Source of the DNA: Inquilinus limosus
Lineage (GTDB): Bacteria > Pseudomonadota > Alphaproteobacteria > DSM-16000 > Inquilinaceae
Assembly: GCF_002195995.1 (NCBI RefSeq)
Contig: NZ_NHON01000004.1
Span: 109,515-173,514, forward strand
Length of the DNA: 64,000 nt
Direction: 5' to 3'
A program made the position numbers and the translations under genes. The notes under the pieces are model-generated. The model made no database searches. It was not told the origin of the DNA and worked only from the letters and a program-made list of their open reading frames with translations. This document shows positions 8,148 through 16,142 of this stretch, piece by piece (position 1 is the first letter of the stretch; each line of letters opens with the position of its first letter).

Positions 8148-8783
8148 TTGGGCGGACATTTCATCACGCTTGAGGGCGGCGAGGGCTCGGGCAAGAGCAC
8201 CCAGGTCAAGCGCTTGGCCGCCCACCTTGCCGGGCGCGGCCTCGAGGTCGTGAGCACGCGCGAGCCCGGCGGCTCGCCGGGGGCGGAGGCGATCCGCACC
8301 CTCCTGGTCAAGGGCGACACCGACCGCTGGGACCCGGTGACCGAGGCGCTGCTGCATTTCGCCGCCCGGCGCGACCATCTGCGCGTCACCGTGCGCCCGG
8401 CGCTGGAGCGCGGCGCCTGGGTGGTGTCCGACCGCTACGCCGACAGTTCGATGGTCTATCAGGGCTGGGGCATGGGCGTGGACCGCGCCAGCCTGGACGC
8501 CCTGTTCCGGATCGCCACCGACGGGCTGAAGCCCGACCTGACGCTGGTGCTCGACGTCCCGGTCGAGACCGGCCTGGCCCGCGCCGGCGCCCGCCGCGGT
8601 GGCGAGGACCGCTATGAGCGCATGGGCGAGGCCCTGCACCAGCGCCTGCGCGAGGGTTTCCTGGCCATCGCCGCGGCCGAGCCGGAGCGCTGCGTCGTCA
8701 TTGACGCCACGGGTACGGCCGATGAGGTGGCGGCCGCCATCCGCGCCGCGGTCGACGCCAAATTCGGGCCCGCAGCACCGTGA
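8148..8783 (+). CDS. tmk: Thymidylate kinase
   Basis: The protein phosphorylates dTMP to dTDP. It shows the P-loop GGEGSGKST at its N-terminus, the DR motif SDRYADSS with REPGGSPGAE before it, and the LID-region arginines ARRGGEDRYERM. From the TTG at 8148, preceded by GAGGACGG, it has 211 residues, the usual length. A GTG at 8097 overlapping the rlpA stop would add 17 non-conserved residues and lacks a ribosome-binding site. The stop overlaps the holB start by 4 bp, so the two are probably translationally coupled. Confidence 0.95.
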   Translation: MGGHFITLEGGEGSGKSTQVKRLAAHLAGRGLEVVSTREPGGSPGAEAIRTLLVKGDTDRWDPVTEALLHFAARRDHLRVTVRPALERGAWVVSDRYADSSMVYQGWGMGVDRASLDALFRIATDGLKPDLTLVLDVPVETGLARAGARRGGEDRYERMGEALHQRLREGFLAIAAAEPERCVVIDATGTADEVAAAIRAAVDAKFGPAAP

Positions 8784-9868
8784 GCGGCGAGTTTCCGGTT
8801 CCCCGCGCCAATCCACGGCTGCTGGGCCATGAGGCGGCGGAGGCGGCGTTCCTCGACGCCCTGCGCGCCGGCCGGCTGCCGCATGCCTGGCTGATCACCG
8901 GCCCACCCGGCATCGGCAAGGCCACCTTCGCCCACCGGGTCGCGCGCTTCCTGCTGGCCGGTGCCCCGCGCGGCGCGCCGAGCCTGGAGATCCCGGCCGA
9001 CCACCCGACGTTCCGCCGCGCCGCCGCCGCCGGCCATGCCGACCTGCTGACCATCGAGCGCAACGGCGGTGGCGAGGAGGAGAAGAAGCGCCGCAGCCGC
9101 GAGATCCCGGTCGAGCAGATCCGGCGGATCGAGCCCTTCCTGCGGCTGACCGCGGCCGAGGGCGCCTGGCGCGTCGTCATCGTCGACGAGGCCGAGGCGA
9201 TGAACCGCAACGGCGCCAACGCCCTCCTGAAGATCCTGGAGGAGCCGCCGGCCCATGCCGTGCTGCTGCTGACCTGCGGCAATCCCGGCGCGCTCTTGCC
9301 GACCATCCGGTCGCGCTGCCGCCTGCTGGCGCTGGAGCCGCTGCCGGACGCCACCGTCGACCGTCTGCTGGCCGAGCACGCCTCCGAGCTGGACCCGGCC
9401 GAGCGGGCGTCGCTGGTGCGGCTGGCGGAGGGCAGCATCGGCCGCGCCGCGTCGCTGATCGAGGATGGCGGCCTGGGCCTGTACCGCGACATGCTGGCGC
9501 TGCTGGATGATTTCCCGCGGGTCGACTTCAAGGCCGTGCACCGGATGGGCGACCGGATCGGGCCCGTCGCCGCCGATTCCAGCTGGCGCCTGTTCACCGA
9601 GCTGCTGGTCTGGTGGATGGAGCGGCTGGCCCGCGCCGCCGCCCGCGGCATCGCCCCGGCCGAGATCGTGGCGGGCGAGGGCACGGTGATGCAGCGCGTG
9701 GTCGGCGCGCTGGACCGGGCCGGTGGCAGGGCGGGCGGCCTTGATCGCTGGGTGGAGCTGTGGGACAACACCCGCCGTCTGTTCGCTCAGGCGGACGGGT
9801 CCAACCTCGATCGGAAGCAGGTTCTCCTGCAGGCGTTCATCGGCATCGAGCGCGCCTGCAACGGCTGA
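8780..9868 (+). CDS. holB: DNA polymerase III subunit delta'
   Basis: A 362-residue AAA+ clamp-loader subunit. The Walker A motif is [12 protein letters not shown], the Walker B region is [26 protein letters not shown], and sensor 1 is [19 protein letters not shown], ending in the SRC motif characteristic of delta' and DnaX proteins. The GTG start overlaps the tmk stop. It acts in the replisome to load the beta clamp. The zinc-module cysteines of the enteric protein are not evident, which is common in Alphaproteobacteria. Confidence 0.95.
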   Translation: MSGEFPVPRANPRLLGHEAAEAAFLDALRAGRLPHAWLITGPPGIGKATFAHRVARFLLAGAPRGAPSLEIPADHPTFRRAAAAGHADLLTIERNGGGEEEKKRRSREIPVEQIRRIEPFLRLTAAEGAWRVVIVDEAEAMNRNGANALLKILEEPPAHAVLLLTCGNPGALLPTIRSRCRLLALEPLPDATVDRLLAEHASELDPAERASLVRLAEGSIGRAASLIEDGGLGLYRDMLALLDDFPRVDFKAVHRMGDRIGPVAADSSWRLFTELLVWWMERLARAAARGIAPAEIVAGEGTVMQRVVGALDRAGGRAGGLDRWVELWDNTRRLFAQADGSNLDRKQVLLQAFIGIERACNG

Positions 9869-9911
9869 CCGCCGCCGTAGCACGGGCCACATAGCACGGG
9901 AAGAGGCCGCG

Positions 9912-11465
9912 ATGACGGCGCCGAAGACATTCTACATCACCACGCCGATCTACTACGTCAACGACAAGCCGCATATCGGCCACGCCTACACCACGCTGGC
10001 CTGCGACGTGCTGGCCCGGTTCAAGCGGTTGGACGGCTATGACGTCCATTTCCTGACCGGCACCGACGAGCACGGCCAGAAGGTGCAGAAGGCGGCCGAG
10101 GCGGCCGGGGTGGACCCGCAGGCCTTCACCGACCGGGTCAGCCAGAATTTCCGCGACCTGGCCGCGGCGATGAACTTCAGCAATGACGACTTCATCCGCA
10201 CCACCGAGCCGCGCCACGTCAAGGCGTGCCAGGCGATCTGGGAGGCGATGAAGGCCAATGGCGACATCTATCTCGGCGGCTATGCCGGCTGGTACTCGGT
10301 GCGCGACGAGGCGTATTACGGCGAGGACGAGCTGACCGTCGTCGACGGCAAGCGCATCGCCCCGACCGGCGCCGAATGCGAGTGGGTGGAGGAGCCGAGC
10401 TACTTCTTCCGCCTGTCGGCCTGGGGCGACCGGCTGCTGGCCTTCTACGAAGCCAACCCGGACTTCATCGCGCCGGAGTCCCGCCGCAACGAGGTGATCG
10501 CCTTCGTCAAGGCGGGGCTGCGCGACCTGTCGATCAGCCGCACCACCTTCAACTGGGGCGTCAAGGTGCCGGGCGACGAGGCGCACATCATGTATGTGTG
10601 GGTCGACGCGCTGACCAACTACCTGACCGCCGTCGGCTATCCGGACGTGGGTTCGGACAGCTTCAAGCGCTGGTGGCCGGCCGACCTGCACATGGTCGGC
10701 AAGGACATCCTGCGCTTCCACGCCCTGTACTGGCCGGCCTTCCTGATGTCGGCCGGGCTGCCGGTGACGAAGCGGGTCTTCGCCCATGGCTGGTGGACCA
10801 ATGAAGGCCAGAAGATCTCGAAGTCGCTCGGCAACGTGATCGACCCGCTGGAGCTGATCGCGACCTATGGGCTGGACCCGGTGCGCTACTTCCTGCTGCG
10901 CGAGGTCTCCTTCGGCCAGGACGGCGACTTCTCCCGCCGCGGCATGGTCCAGCGCACCAATGGCGAGCTGGCCAACGGCTTTGGCAACCTGGCGCAGCGC
11001 GTGCTGTCGATGATCGGCAAGAACTGCGCCGGCCAGGTGCCCCAGCCGGGCGAGCTGACCGATGAGGACCGCGCGCTGCTGGCCCAGGTCCCGGCGCTGC
11101 TGGAGACGCTGCGCCGCGAATTCGACGTCCAGGCCTTCCATCGCGGCCTGGACGCCGTCTGGGCGGTCGTCGGTGAGGCCAACCGCTATGTCGACGAGCA
11201 GGCGCCCTGGACGCTGCGCAAGACCGACCCGGCGCGGATGGCGACGGTGCTGTGGGTGCTGGCCGAGACGGTGCGGCGCCTGTCGATCCTGATGCAGCCG
11301 GTGATGCCGCAAGCGATGGCGAAGACGCTCGACCAGCTGGCCGTGGCCGCCGATGCCCGCGGCTTCGACCGCGTCGGCGACGACCACGCGCTGGTGCCCG
11401 GCACCGCGTTGCCGGCGCCGCAGGGCGTGTTCCCGCGCTATGTCGAGCCGGAGGCGACGGCCTGA
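9912..11465 (+). CDS. metG: Methionyl-tRNA synthetase
   Basis: A 517-residue class I aminoacyl-tRNA synthetase. It contains the HIGH signature in [10 protein letters not shown], the [11 protein letters not shown] segment and the KMSKS equivalent KISKSLGN at about residue 303. The zinc-knuckle cysteines of the long MetRS form are absent ([16 protein letters not shown] at that place), and there is no C-terminal tRNA-binding domain. This identifies the short form. The ATG at 9912 follows GGGAAGAGG. It charges tRNA-Met in the cytosol. Confidence 0.96.
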   Translation: MTAPKTFYITTPIYYVNDKPHIGHAYTTLACDVLARFKRLDGYDVHFLTGTDEHGQKVQKAAEAAGVDPQAFTDRVSQNFRDLAAAMNFSNDDFIRTTEPRHVKACQAIWEAMKANGDIYLGGYAGWYSVRDEAYYGEDELTVVDGKRIAPTGAECEWVEEPSYFFRLSAWGDRLLAFYEANPDFIAPESRRNEVIAFVKAGLRDLSISRTTFNWGVKVPGDEAHIMYVWVDALTNYLTAVGYPDVGSDSFKRWWPADLHMVGKDILRFHALYWPAFLMSAGLPVTKRVFAHGWWTNEGQKISKSLGNVIDPLELIATYGLDPVRYFLLREVSFGQDGDFSRRGMVQRTNGELANGFGNLAQRVLSMIGKNCAGQVPQPGELTDEDRALLAQVPALLETLRREFDVQAFHRGLDAVWAVVGEANRYVDEQAPWTLRKTDPARMATVLWVLAETVRRLSILMQPVMPQAMAKTLDQLAVAADARGFDRVGDDHALVPGTALPAPQGVFPRYVEPEATA

Positions 11466-12259
11466 TGCTCGTCGACAGCCACTGCCATCTCGATTTCCCC
11501 GATTTCGCGGCGGAGATCGAGGATGTGGTCGGCCGCGCCGCCGCGGCCGGGGTCGGCTGCATGCTGACCATCTGCACCCGGCCGGACCGGCTGGCGGATA
11601 CGATCGCCCTGGTCGACCGCTTTCCCATGCTCTACGGCGCGGCCGGGGTGCATCCGCATGAGGCGAAGGATTTCACCGGCCTGACGGTCGAGGGAATCCT
11701 CGAGCTCGTCGCGCATCCGAAGATGGTCGGGATCGGCGAGACCGGCCTCGACTACCATTACGGCCTCAGCCCGGCCGAGGCGCAGCAGGAGAGCTTCCGC
11801 CGCCATATCCGCGCGGCGCGCATCGCCGACCTGCCGGTGATCGTCCACACCCGCGAGGCCGAGGACGACACGCTGCGCATCCTGGCCGAGGAGGGGCGGG
11901 GCGGCGAGCTTCCGCCGCTGCGCGGCATCATCCATTGCTTTAGCGGAACGCGGCAACTCGCTGAAGAATCGGTAAAACTCGGACTTCACATCTCGCTGTC
12001 CGGGATCGTGACCTTCAACAAGTCCGAGGACATCCGGGCCACGGCGAAGGATGTGCCGCTGGACCGCATCCTGGTCGAGACCGACGCGCCCTACCTGGCG
12101 CCGGTGCCGAAGCGCGGCAAGCGCAACGAACCCGCCTTCGTCGCCCACACCGCCCAGCGCGTGGCTGAGCTGCACGGGCTGTCCGGTTCAGATTTTGCTC
12201 GAAGGACGAGCGACAATTTCTTCAATCTGTTCACGAAGATCCCGAAGCAAGAGGCCTGA
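11465..12259 (+). CDS. tatD: TatD-family metal-dependent DNase
   Basis: A 264-residue TIM-barrel hydrolase. The metal ligands are visible in DSHCHLDF (residues 4-11), GIGETGLDY, PVIVHTREA, IIHCFSG and VETDAPYLAP. The start codon overlaps the metG stop (TGATG). TatD proteins are cytosolic 3'-5' exonucleases or deacylases linked to DNA repair and quality control. The order metG-tatD-metallo-beta-lactamase is conserved in Alphaproteobacteria. Confidence 0.93.
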   Translation: MLVDSHCHLDFPDFAAEIEDVVGRAAAAGVGCMLTICTRPDRLADTIALVDRFPMLYGAAGVHPHEAKDFTGLTVEGILELVAHPKMVGIGETGLDYHYGLSPAEAQQESFRRHIRAARIADLPVIVHTREAEDDTLRILAEEGRGGELPPLRGIIHCFSGTRQLAEESVKLGLHISLSGIVTFNKSEDIRATAKDVPLDRILVETDAPYLAPVPKRGKRNEPAFVAHTAQRVAELHGLSGSDFARRTSDNFFNLFTKIPKQEA

Positions 12260-12264
12260 AGAGG

Positions 12265-13026
12265 ATGCGCGTCACGGTGCTCGGCTGCGGCGGTTCGATG
12301 GGCGTGCCCATGGTCGGCGGCGTCTGGGGCACCTGCGATCCCGCCAATCCGCGCAACCGCCGGCGGCGCCCGTCGATCCTGGTGCAGAGCGACAGCACCA
12401 CCATCCTGATCGACACCTCGCCGGACCTGCGCGACCAACTGCTCGACAACAGCGTCAAGCGGGTCGACGCACTGCTCTACACCCACGTCCATGCCGATCA
12501 CATCCACGGCATCGACGACCTGCGGCCGCTGGCCTTCAAGCAGCCGATCAACGCCTATATGGATTCGGCGGTGCGGCAGGAGCTGGAGGAGCGCTTCGGC
12601 TACATCATGACCTCGGTCGAGATGGACCGCGGCTTCTACCATCCGTTCCTGGTGCCGCATCTGCTGGACGGGCCGTTCCGGGTCGGCGACATCGACATCG
12701 TGCCGTTCGAGCAGGACCATGGCCGCGTCGTGTCGATGGGCTACCGCTTCGGCAAATTCGCCTATTCGACCGATGTCGTCCGCCTCGACGACCGCGCCTG
12801 GGCGGCGCTGGAGGGGGTGGAGCTGTGGATGGTCGATGCGACCCGGCCGGAGCCGCACGTCTCGCACGCCCATCTGGCGCTGACGCTGGAATGGATCGAG
12901 CGGCTCAGGCCGAAGCAGGCCTGGCTGACCCACATGAACCACCAGATGGATTACGAGTGGCTGTGCCGGCAGCTGCCGGGCCATGTCCGGCCGGCGCATG
13001 ACGGGCTGGTGATCGAGATCGGCTGA
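12265..13026 (+). CDS. PhnP-like metallo-beta-lactamase-fold hydrolase
   Basis: A 253-residue protein with the MBL signature HVHADHIHGID (about residues 73-83), further metal ligands in the segments FEQDHGR and STDV, and the C-terminal WLTHMNH. The start GCGGSMGVPMVGG is typical of the PhnP/ElaC-like phosphodiesterase group. The ATG at 12265 follows tatD by 5 bp, with GAAGAGG partly inside the tatD end. It is the last gene of the tmk-to-tatD block. PhnP itself hydrolyses cyclic phosphodiesters, but no phosphonate genes are near, so the substrate is unknown. Confidence 0.88.
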   Translation: MRVTVLGCGGSMGVPMVGGVWGTCDPANPRNRRRRPSILVQSDSTTILIDTSPDLRDQLLDNSVKRVDALLYTHVHADHIHGIDDLRPLAFKQPINAYMDSAVRQELEERFGYIMTSVEMDRGFYHPFLVPHLLDGPFRVGDIDIVPFEQDHGRVVSMGYRFGKFAYSTDVVRLDDRAWAALEGVELWMVDATRPEPHVSHAHLALTLEWIERLRPKQAWLTHMNHQMDYEWLCRQLPGHVRPAHDGLVIEIG

Positions 13027-13189
13027 GACGGGGATTTTTCGCCCCGTTCCGGCGGCCCCGCCACAAATTCATCCCATTCCTGCGAATAGATTCACAGCGG
13101 GACCGCTTCGGGATCCGTCCCGGGAACCAGGCGGCTTTGGGGCTGGGGGCGGTCCTACATCCACCGGCAATCATGGGGGGCGGCGGCCA

Positions 13190-13681
13190 ATGGCGAATGT
13201 GTCGATCGACGGCTATGTGTCCAAGACCATCTCGGACATCTGCCGGAACCTGAATGACGACAGCCTGAATCATTGTGCCCATTTCGTCTCGCACGTGCTG
13301 GGCATCCAGTTCGGCTACACCTGCTCGGCCCAGTCGGGGAAGAGCCTCAGCCCCTCCGCGAACATCCGGGTGCAGGAGCTGTTCGCCCGCTGCCCGACAG
13401 TGGCGGAATGGGATGACACCGCCGCGAAATCCAAGACCCTTCTGGTCTTCGTGACCAAGAAGGGCAACCTGGTCGACCTCAAGACCAAGACCTTCGGCAA
13501 CATCCCGAAGAAGCATGTCGGCGTCCTGTGGCGGGACAACATCTATCACTATTCCAATTCGGCCGGGCAGGTGATGAAGCAGGCGCCGGCCGACTTCTTC
13601 ACCCGGATGGCCGGCGCCTACGGGCCGCTGCAGAAATTCACCGGAACCCTGCCCGTCGAAGTCGGCAACCAACTGGTCTGA
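13190..13681 (+). CDS. Putative Cys-His hydrolase (NlpC/P60-like), uncharacterised
   Basis: The 163-residue protein has no signal peptide. Near its N-terminus it has NHCAHFVSHVLG (Cys29) and later KKHVGVLWRDNIYHYSN (His109, His120). The order Cys at the start of a helix, then a His on a beta-hairpin about 80 residues later, is that of NlpC/P60/CHAP-type papain-fold peptidases and amidases. I do not recognise a named family. The ATG at 13190 follows a G-rich stretch (GGGGGGCGGCGG). Nine bases after its stop begins a gene for a small exported protein, so the two are almost certainly co-transcribed. A toxin-type amidase paired with a periplasmic partner is possible but not shown. Confidence 0.55.
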   Translation: MANVSIDGYVSKTISDICRNLNDDSLNHCAHFVSHVLGIQFGYTCSAQSGKSLSPSANIRVQELFARCPTVAEWDDTAAKSKTLLVFVTKKGNLVDLKTKTFGNIPKKHVGVLWRDNIYHYSNSAGQVMKQAPADFFTRMAGAYGPLQKFTGTLPVEVGNQLV

Positions 13682-13689
13682 GGTCCGCC

Positions 13690-14097
13690 ATGAAGATCAT
13701 CGCAATCCCGGCCGCGCTGGGCCTCTCCCTCCTGGCCGGGTCCTGCCTGGCGGGGAACGGCGCCGCGGCCCCGACCACCGCCGACCTGCTGGAGACGGTC
13801 TTCCGGCACGCCGACACGGATATCCGCAAGGTGCCGTCCTGCGAGAGCGTCTTCGCCACGCCGCAGGGCCACACGCTGGGCCGCTACGTCGCCGAGCAGC
13901 TGTCGAACCTGTCGGGAACGGGGGAGAACAGCGTCACGTCCTCCTGCACGCCCGGGAAGGGGGGGTGGAGCTGCGACGTGACCTTCCTGCACAAGGATCC
14001 GGCGCAGGAGGAGGTGACCAATTACGGCCTGCGCCTGCAGGTCACGGCCGCCGGCCAGCTGAGCCCGGACGGCCTGTCCTGCACCGGCGGCGGTTGA
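13690..14097 (+). CDS. Small exported Cys-containing protein, partner of the gene at 13190
   Basis: The product has 135 residues. Residues 1-22 form a signal peptide (MKIIAIPAALGLSLLAGSCLAG). The Cys at 19 is not in a convincing lipobox position but could be one (AGSC). The mature domain has four further cysteines (VPSCESVF, SSCTPGKGGWSCDV, LSCTGG), consistent with periplasmic disulfides, and a predicted beta-rich C-terminal half. No family was recognised. The 8-bp spacing to the preceding putative hydrolase implies a joint function, for example as inhibitor or cofactor; this is inference. Confidence 0.55.
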   Translation: MKIIAIPAALGLSLLAGSCLAGNGAAAPTTADLLETVFRHADTDIRKVPSCESVFATPQGHTLGRYVAEQLSNLSGTGENSVTSSCTPGKGGWSCDVTFLHKDPAQEEVTNYGLRLQVTAAGQLSPDGLSCTGGG

Positions 14098-14163
14098 GGC
14101 GGAGCGGGCTTGCCGGGAAGGGCGCCTCCGGAAAAAGGCGGCGCCCACGCTGCGCGGTGGCTT

Positions 14164-14415
14164 CTACGGGCGGCGCGGGGGCCGGCGCGGCTGCGGCGAC
14201 GGGTTGGCGGCCTGGTTCGCGGCGGCGCGCTCGGCCAGCGCCAGCTCGGTCTTCAGCTCGGCGATCTTGCGGTCCATGGCGTCCCGCAGCGTCTTCGAGG
14301 TGTGATTGCCGAGATGGCCGCGCTTCTGCTCCAGCTCCTGCAACTGCTTCCGCTTTTCCTCGCGGTTCCGGCGAATCGGGGCGCCGTCGGACCGCTGTCC
14401 GTCAAAAGAACGCAT
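14164..14415 (-). CDS. Small charged coiled-coil protein
   Basis: From the ATG at 14415, with AGGG seven bases upstream, the frame gives 83 residues. Residues 15-65 (RREEKRKQ-like start, LQELEQKRGHLG, LRDAMDRKIAELKTELALAE) have heptad spacing and high charge, as in a short coiled coil. The tail is Pro/Arg-rich. There is no signal peptide. The function is unknown. It is convergent with the exported protein gene at 13690. A GTG/ATG start further upstream would add 14 residues without support. Confidence 0.5.
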   Translation of the reverse strand: MRSFDGQRSDGAPIRRNREEKRKQLQELEQKRGHLGNHTSKTLRDAMDRKIAELKTELALAERAAANQAANPSPQPRRPPRRP

Positions 14416-14589
14416 AACTGACCCTACACTGGGTTTTCGGGGGGATGCCGTGGGCACGGCCCGGGGCCGTGCCGCATCCGCGGAAGCGCTGGCCTAACCG
14501 ATCCGGGGGCCATCGTGCAAGCTGGTATGTGGCGCGACCTCGCGGTAGGGTCGCTGCCTCCGGGCAGAGATGGGGATGGGGAGGGCGCC

Positions 14590-15072
14590 GTGCAGCCATC
14601 GACACGCAGCTTGCGATTCTGGTGTGCCGCGGTCCTGGTGCTGGTGGCCGGCCTGTTTGCCGCGGCCGTTCCGGCCGGCGCCGCCTCGAAGGACAACCGC
14701 TTCCGCATCGTCGACGAGCTCGGCCCCGACCAGGTCGAGGAGCTGATCACCGTCGCCATCGACGGCCGCACCATCGGCATCCTGCACATCACCAAGGACG
14801 ATCCGGTCGCCGAGTTGCAGGTGAAGGTGCCGGCCGGCCGGCCCGCGCGCTACGAGCTGTGCGGCTTCCTGATCGTCCAGACGCCGGAGGGCACCCGGCG
14901 CCAGCACCCGATCAACCACACCGGCACGATCGAGAATGCCGATGGGCGCGTGCTGAAGGCGTTCAACCAGAACAACGAGATCTTCTACCTGCAGGACGGC
15001 ACGCCTGGCGATGCCGCCGCGGCCACGACCACCATCGTCGGCACCGGGCAATGCGCCCAGCCGGTCGCCTGA
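14590..15072 (+). CDS. Exported hypothetical protein
   Basis: The GTG at 14590 is preceded by GGGGAGG with six bases spacing, a much better start than upstream in-frame ATGs. The 160-residue product begins with a signal peptide (residues 1-33, hydrophobic FWCAAVLVLVAGLFAAAVPA, then AGAA). The mature part is a mixed beta protein (FRIVDELGPDQVEELITVA, DGRTIGILHI, ARYELCGFLIV) with two Cys. I do not recognise a family. The aldo/keto reductase gene starts 26 bp after its stop and may be co-transcribed, though no functional link is apparent. Confidence 0.6.
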   Translation: MQPSTRSLRFWCAAVLVLVAGLFAAAVPAGAASKDNRFRIVDELGPDQVEELITVAIDGRTIGILHITKDDPVAELQVKVPAGRPARYELCGFLIVQTPEGTRRQHPINHTGTIENADGRVLKAFNQNNEIFYLQDGTPGDAAAATTTIVGTGQCAQPVA

Positions 15073-15098
15073 CGCCAACCGACAGAACGGACACAGCC

Positions 15099-16142
15099 AT
15101 GCAGACGCCCTGGACCGCCGATACGGCGCGCTACGAGACCGCCCGCTTCCGCCGCTCCGGCCGCAGCGGCCTGCAGCTGCCGGAGATCTCGCTCGGCCTG
15201 TGGCAGAATTTCGGCGGGGTCGACCATGTCGAGACCGGCCGCGCCGTGCTGCGCCGGGCCTTCGACCGCGGCGTCACCCATTTCGACCTGGCCAACAATT
15301 ACGGCCCGCCCTACGGCTCGGCCGAGGAGAATTTCGGCCGCATCTTCGCCGCCGATTTCCGGCCCTATCGCGACGAGCTGCTGATCTCGACCAAGGCCGG
15401 CTACGACATGTGGCCGGGGCCCTACGGCAATTTCGGCTCGCGCAAATACCTGGTCGCCAGCCTGGACCAGAGCCTCAAGCGCATGGGGCTCGACTATGCC
15501 GACATCTTCTACTCGCACCGGCTCGACCCCGAGACGCCGCTGGAGGAGACGATGGGCGCGCTCGACCATGTCGTGCGCCAGGGCAAGGCGCTGTATGTCG
15601 GCATCTCCTCCTATTCGCCGGAGGCGACGCGCCAGGCCGCGGCCATCCTGAAGGATCTCGGCACGCCCTGCCTGATCCACCAGCCGTCCTATTCCATGCT
15701 CAACCGCTGGATCGAGGACGGGCTGCTGGACACTTTGGAGGATCTCGGCATCGGCTGCATCGCCTTCTCGCCGCTGGCGCAGGGCATGCTGACCTCGAAG
15801 TACCTGGACGGGGTGCCGGAGGATTCGCGGGCCAAGCGCGGCCGCTCGCTGCAGTCGCGGCTGCTGTCGGAGGGCAACATCGCCCGGATCCGTGAGCTGA
15901 ACGCCATCGCCCAGCGGCGCGGCCAGACCCTGGCGCAGATGGCGCTGAGCTGGGTGCTGCGCGACCCGCGCGTCACCTCGGCCCTGATCGGCGCGCGGTC
16001 GGTGGCGCAGCTGGACGACAGCCTCGACGCGCTGAAGGGCGCGCCGCTGGCCGCCGAGGAGCTGGCCGAGATCGACCGCCATGCCCTCGACGGCGGCATC
16101 GACCTGTGGCGGGCCTCGTCGACCGCCGCCGCCAAGGCCTAA
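15099..16142 (+). CDS. gpr: L-glyceraldehyde-3-phosphate reductase-type aldo/keto reductase (AKR14, YghZ-like)
   Basis: A 347-residue aldo/keto reductase. Its N-terminus RYETARFRRSGRSGLQLPEI with SLGLWQNFG is diagnostic for the YghZ/Gpr group. The catalytic tetrad is visible: D in HFDLANNYG, Y in ANNYG, K in ISTKAGYD and H in YSHRLD. The NADPH-binding end SALIGARSVAQLDD is present. The E. coli homologue reduces L-glyceraldehyde 3-phosphate and methylglyoxal, a detoxification role in the cytosol. The stop overlaps the convergent trehalase stop by 4 bp. Confidence 0.88.
   Translation: MQTPWTADTARYETARFRRSGRSGLQLPEISLGLWQNFGGVDHVETGRAVLRRAFDRGVTHFDLANNYGPPYGSAEENFGRIFAADFRPYRDELLISTKAGYDMWPGPYGNFGSRKYLVASLDQSLKRMGLDYADIFYSHRLDPETPLEETMGALDHVVRQGKALYVGISSYSPEATRQAAAILKDLGTPCLIHQPSYSMLNRWIEDGLLDTLEDLGIGCIAFSPLAQGMLTSKYLDGVPEDSRAKRGRSLQSRLLSEGNIARIRELNAIAQRRGQTLAQMALSWVLRDPRVTSALIGARSVAQLDDSLDALKGAPLAAEELAEIDRHALDGGIDLWRASSTAAAKA

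Noticed and set aside
13028..13047. ACGGGG/CCCCGT stem after the metallo-beta-lactamase gene as terminator
   Set aside because: The T run is in the loop instead of after the stem and the stem has only 6 bp; not enough for a terminator call.
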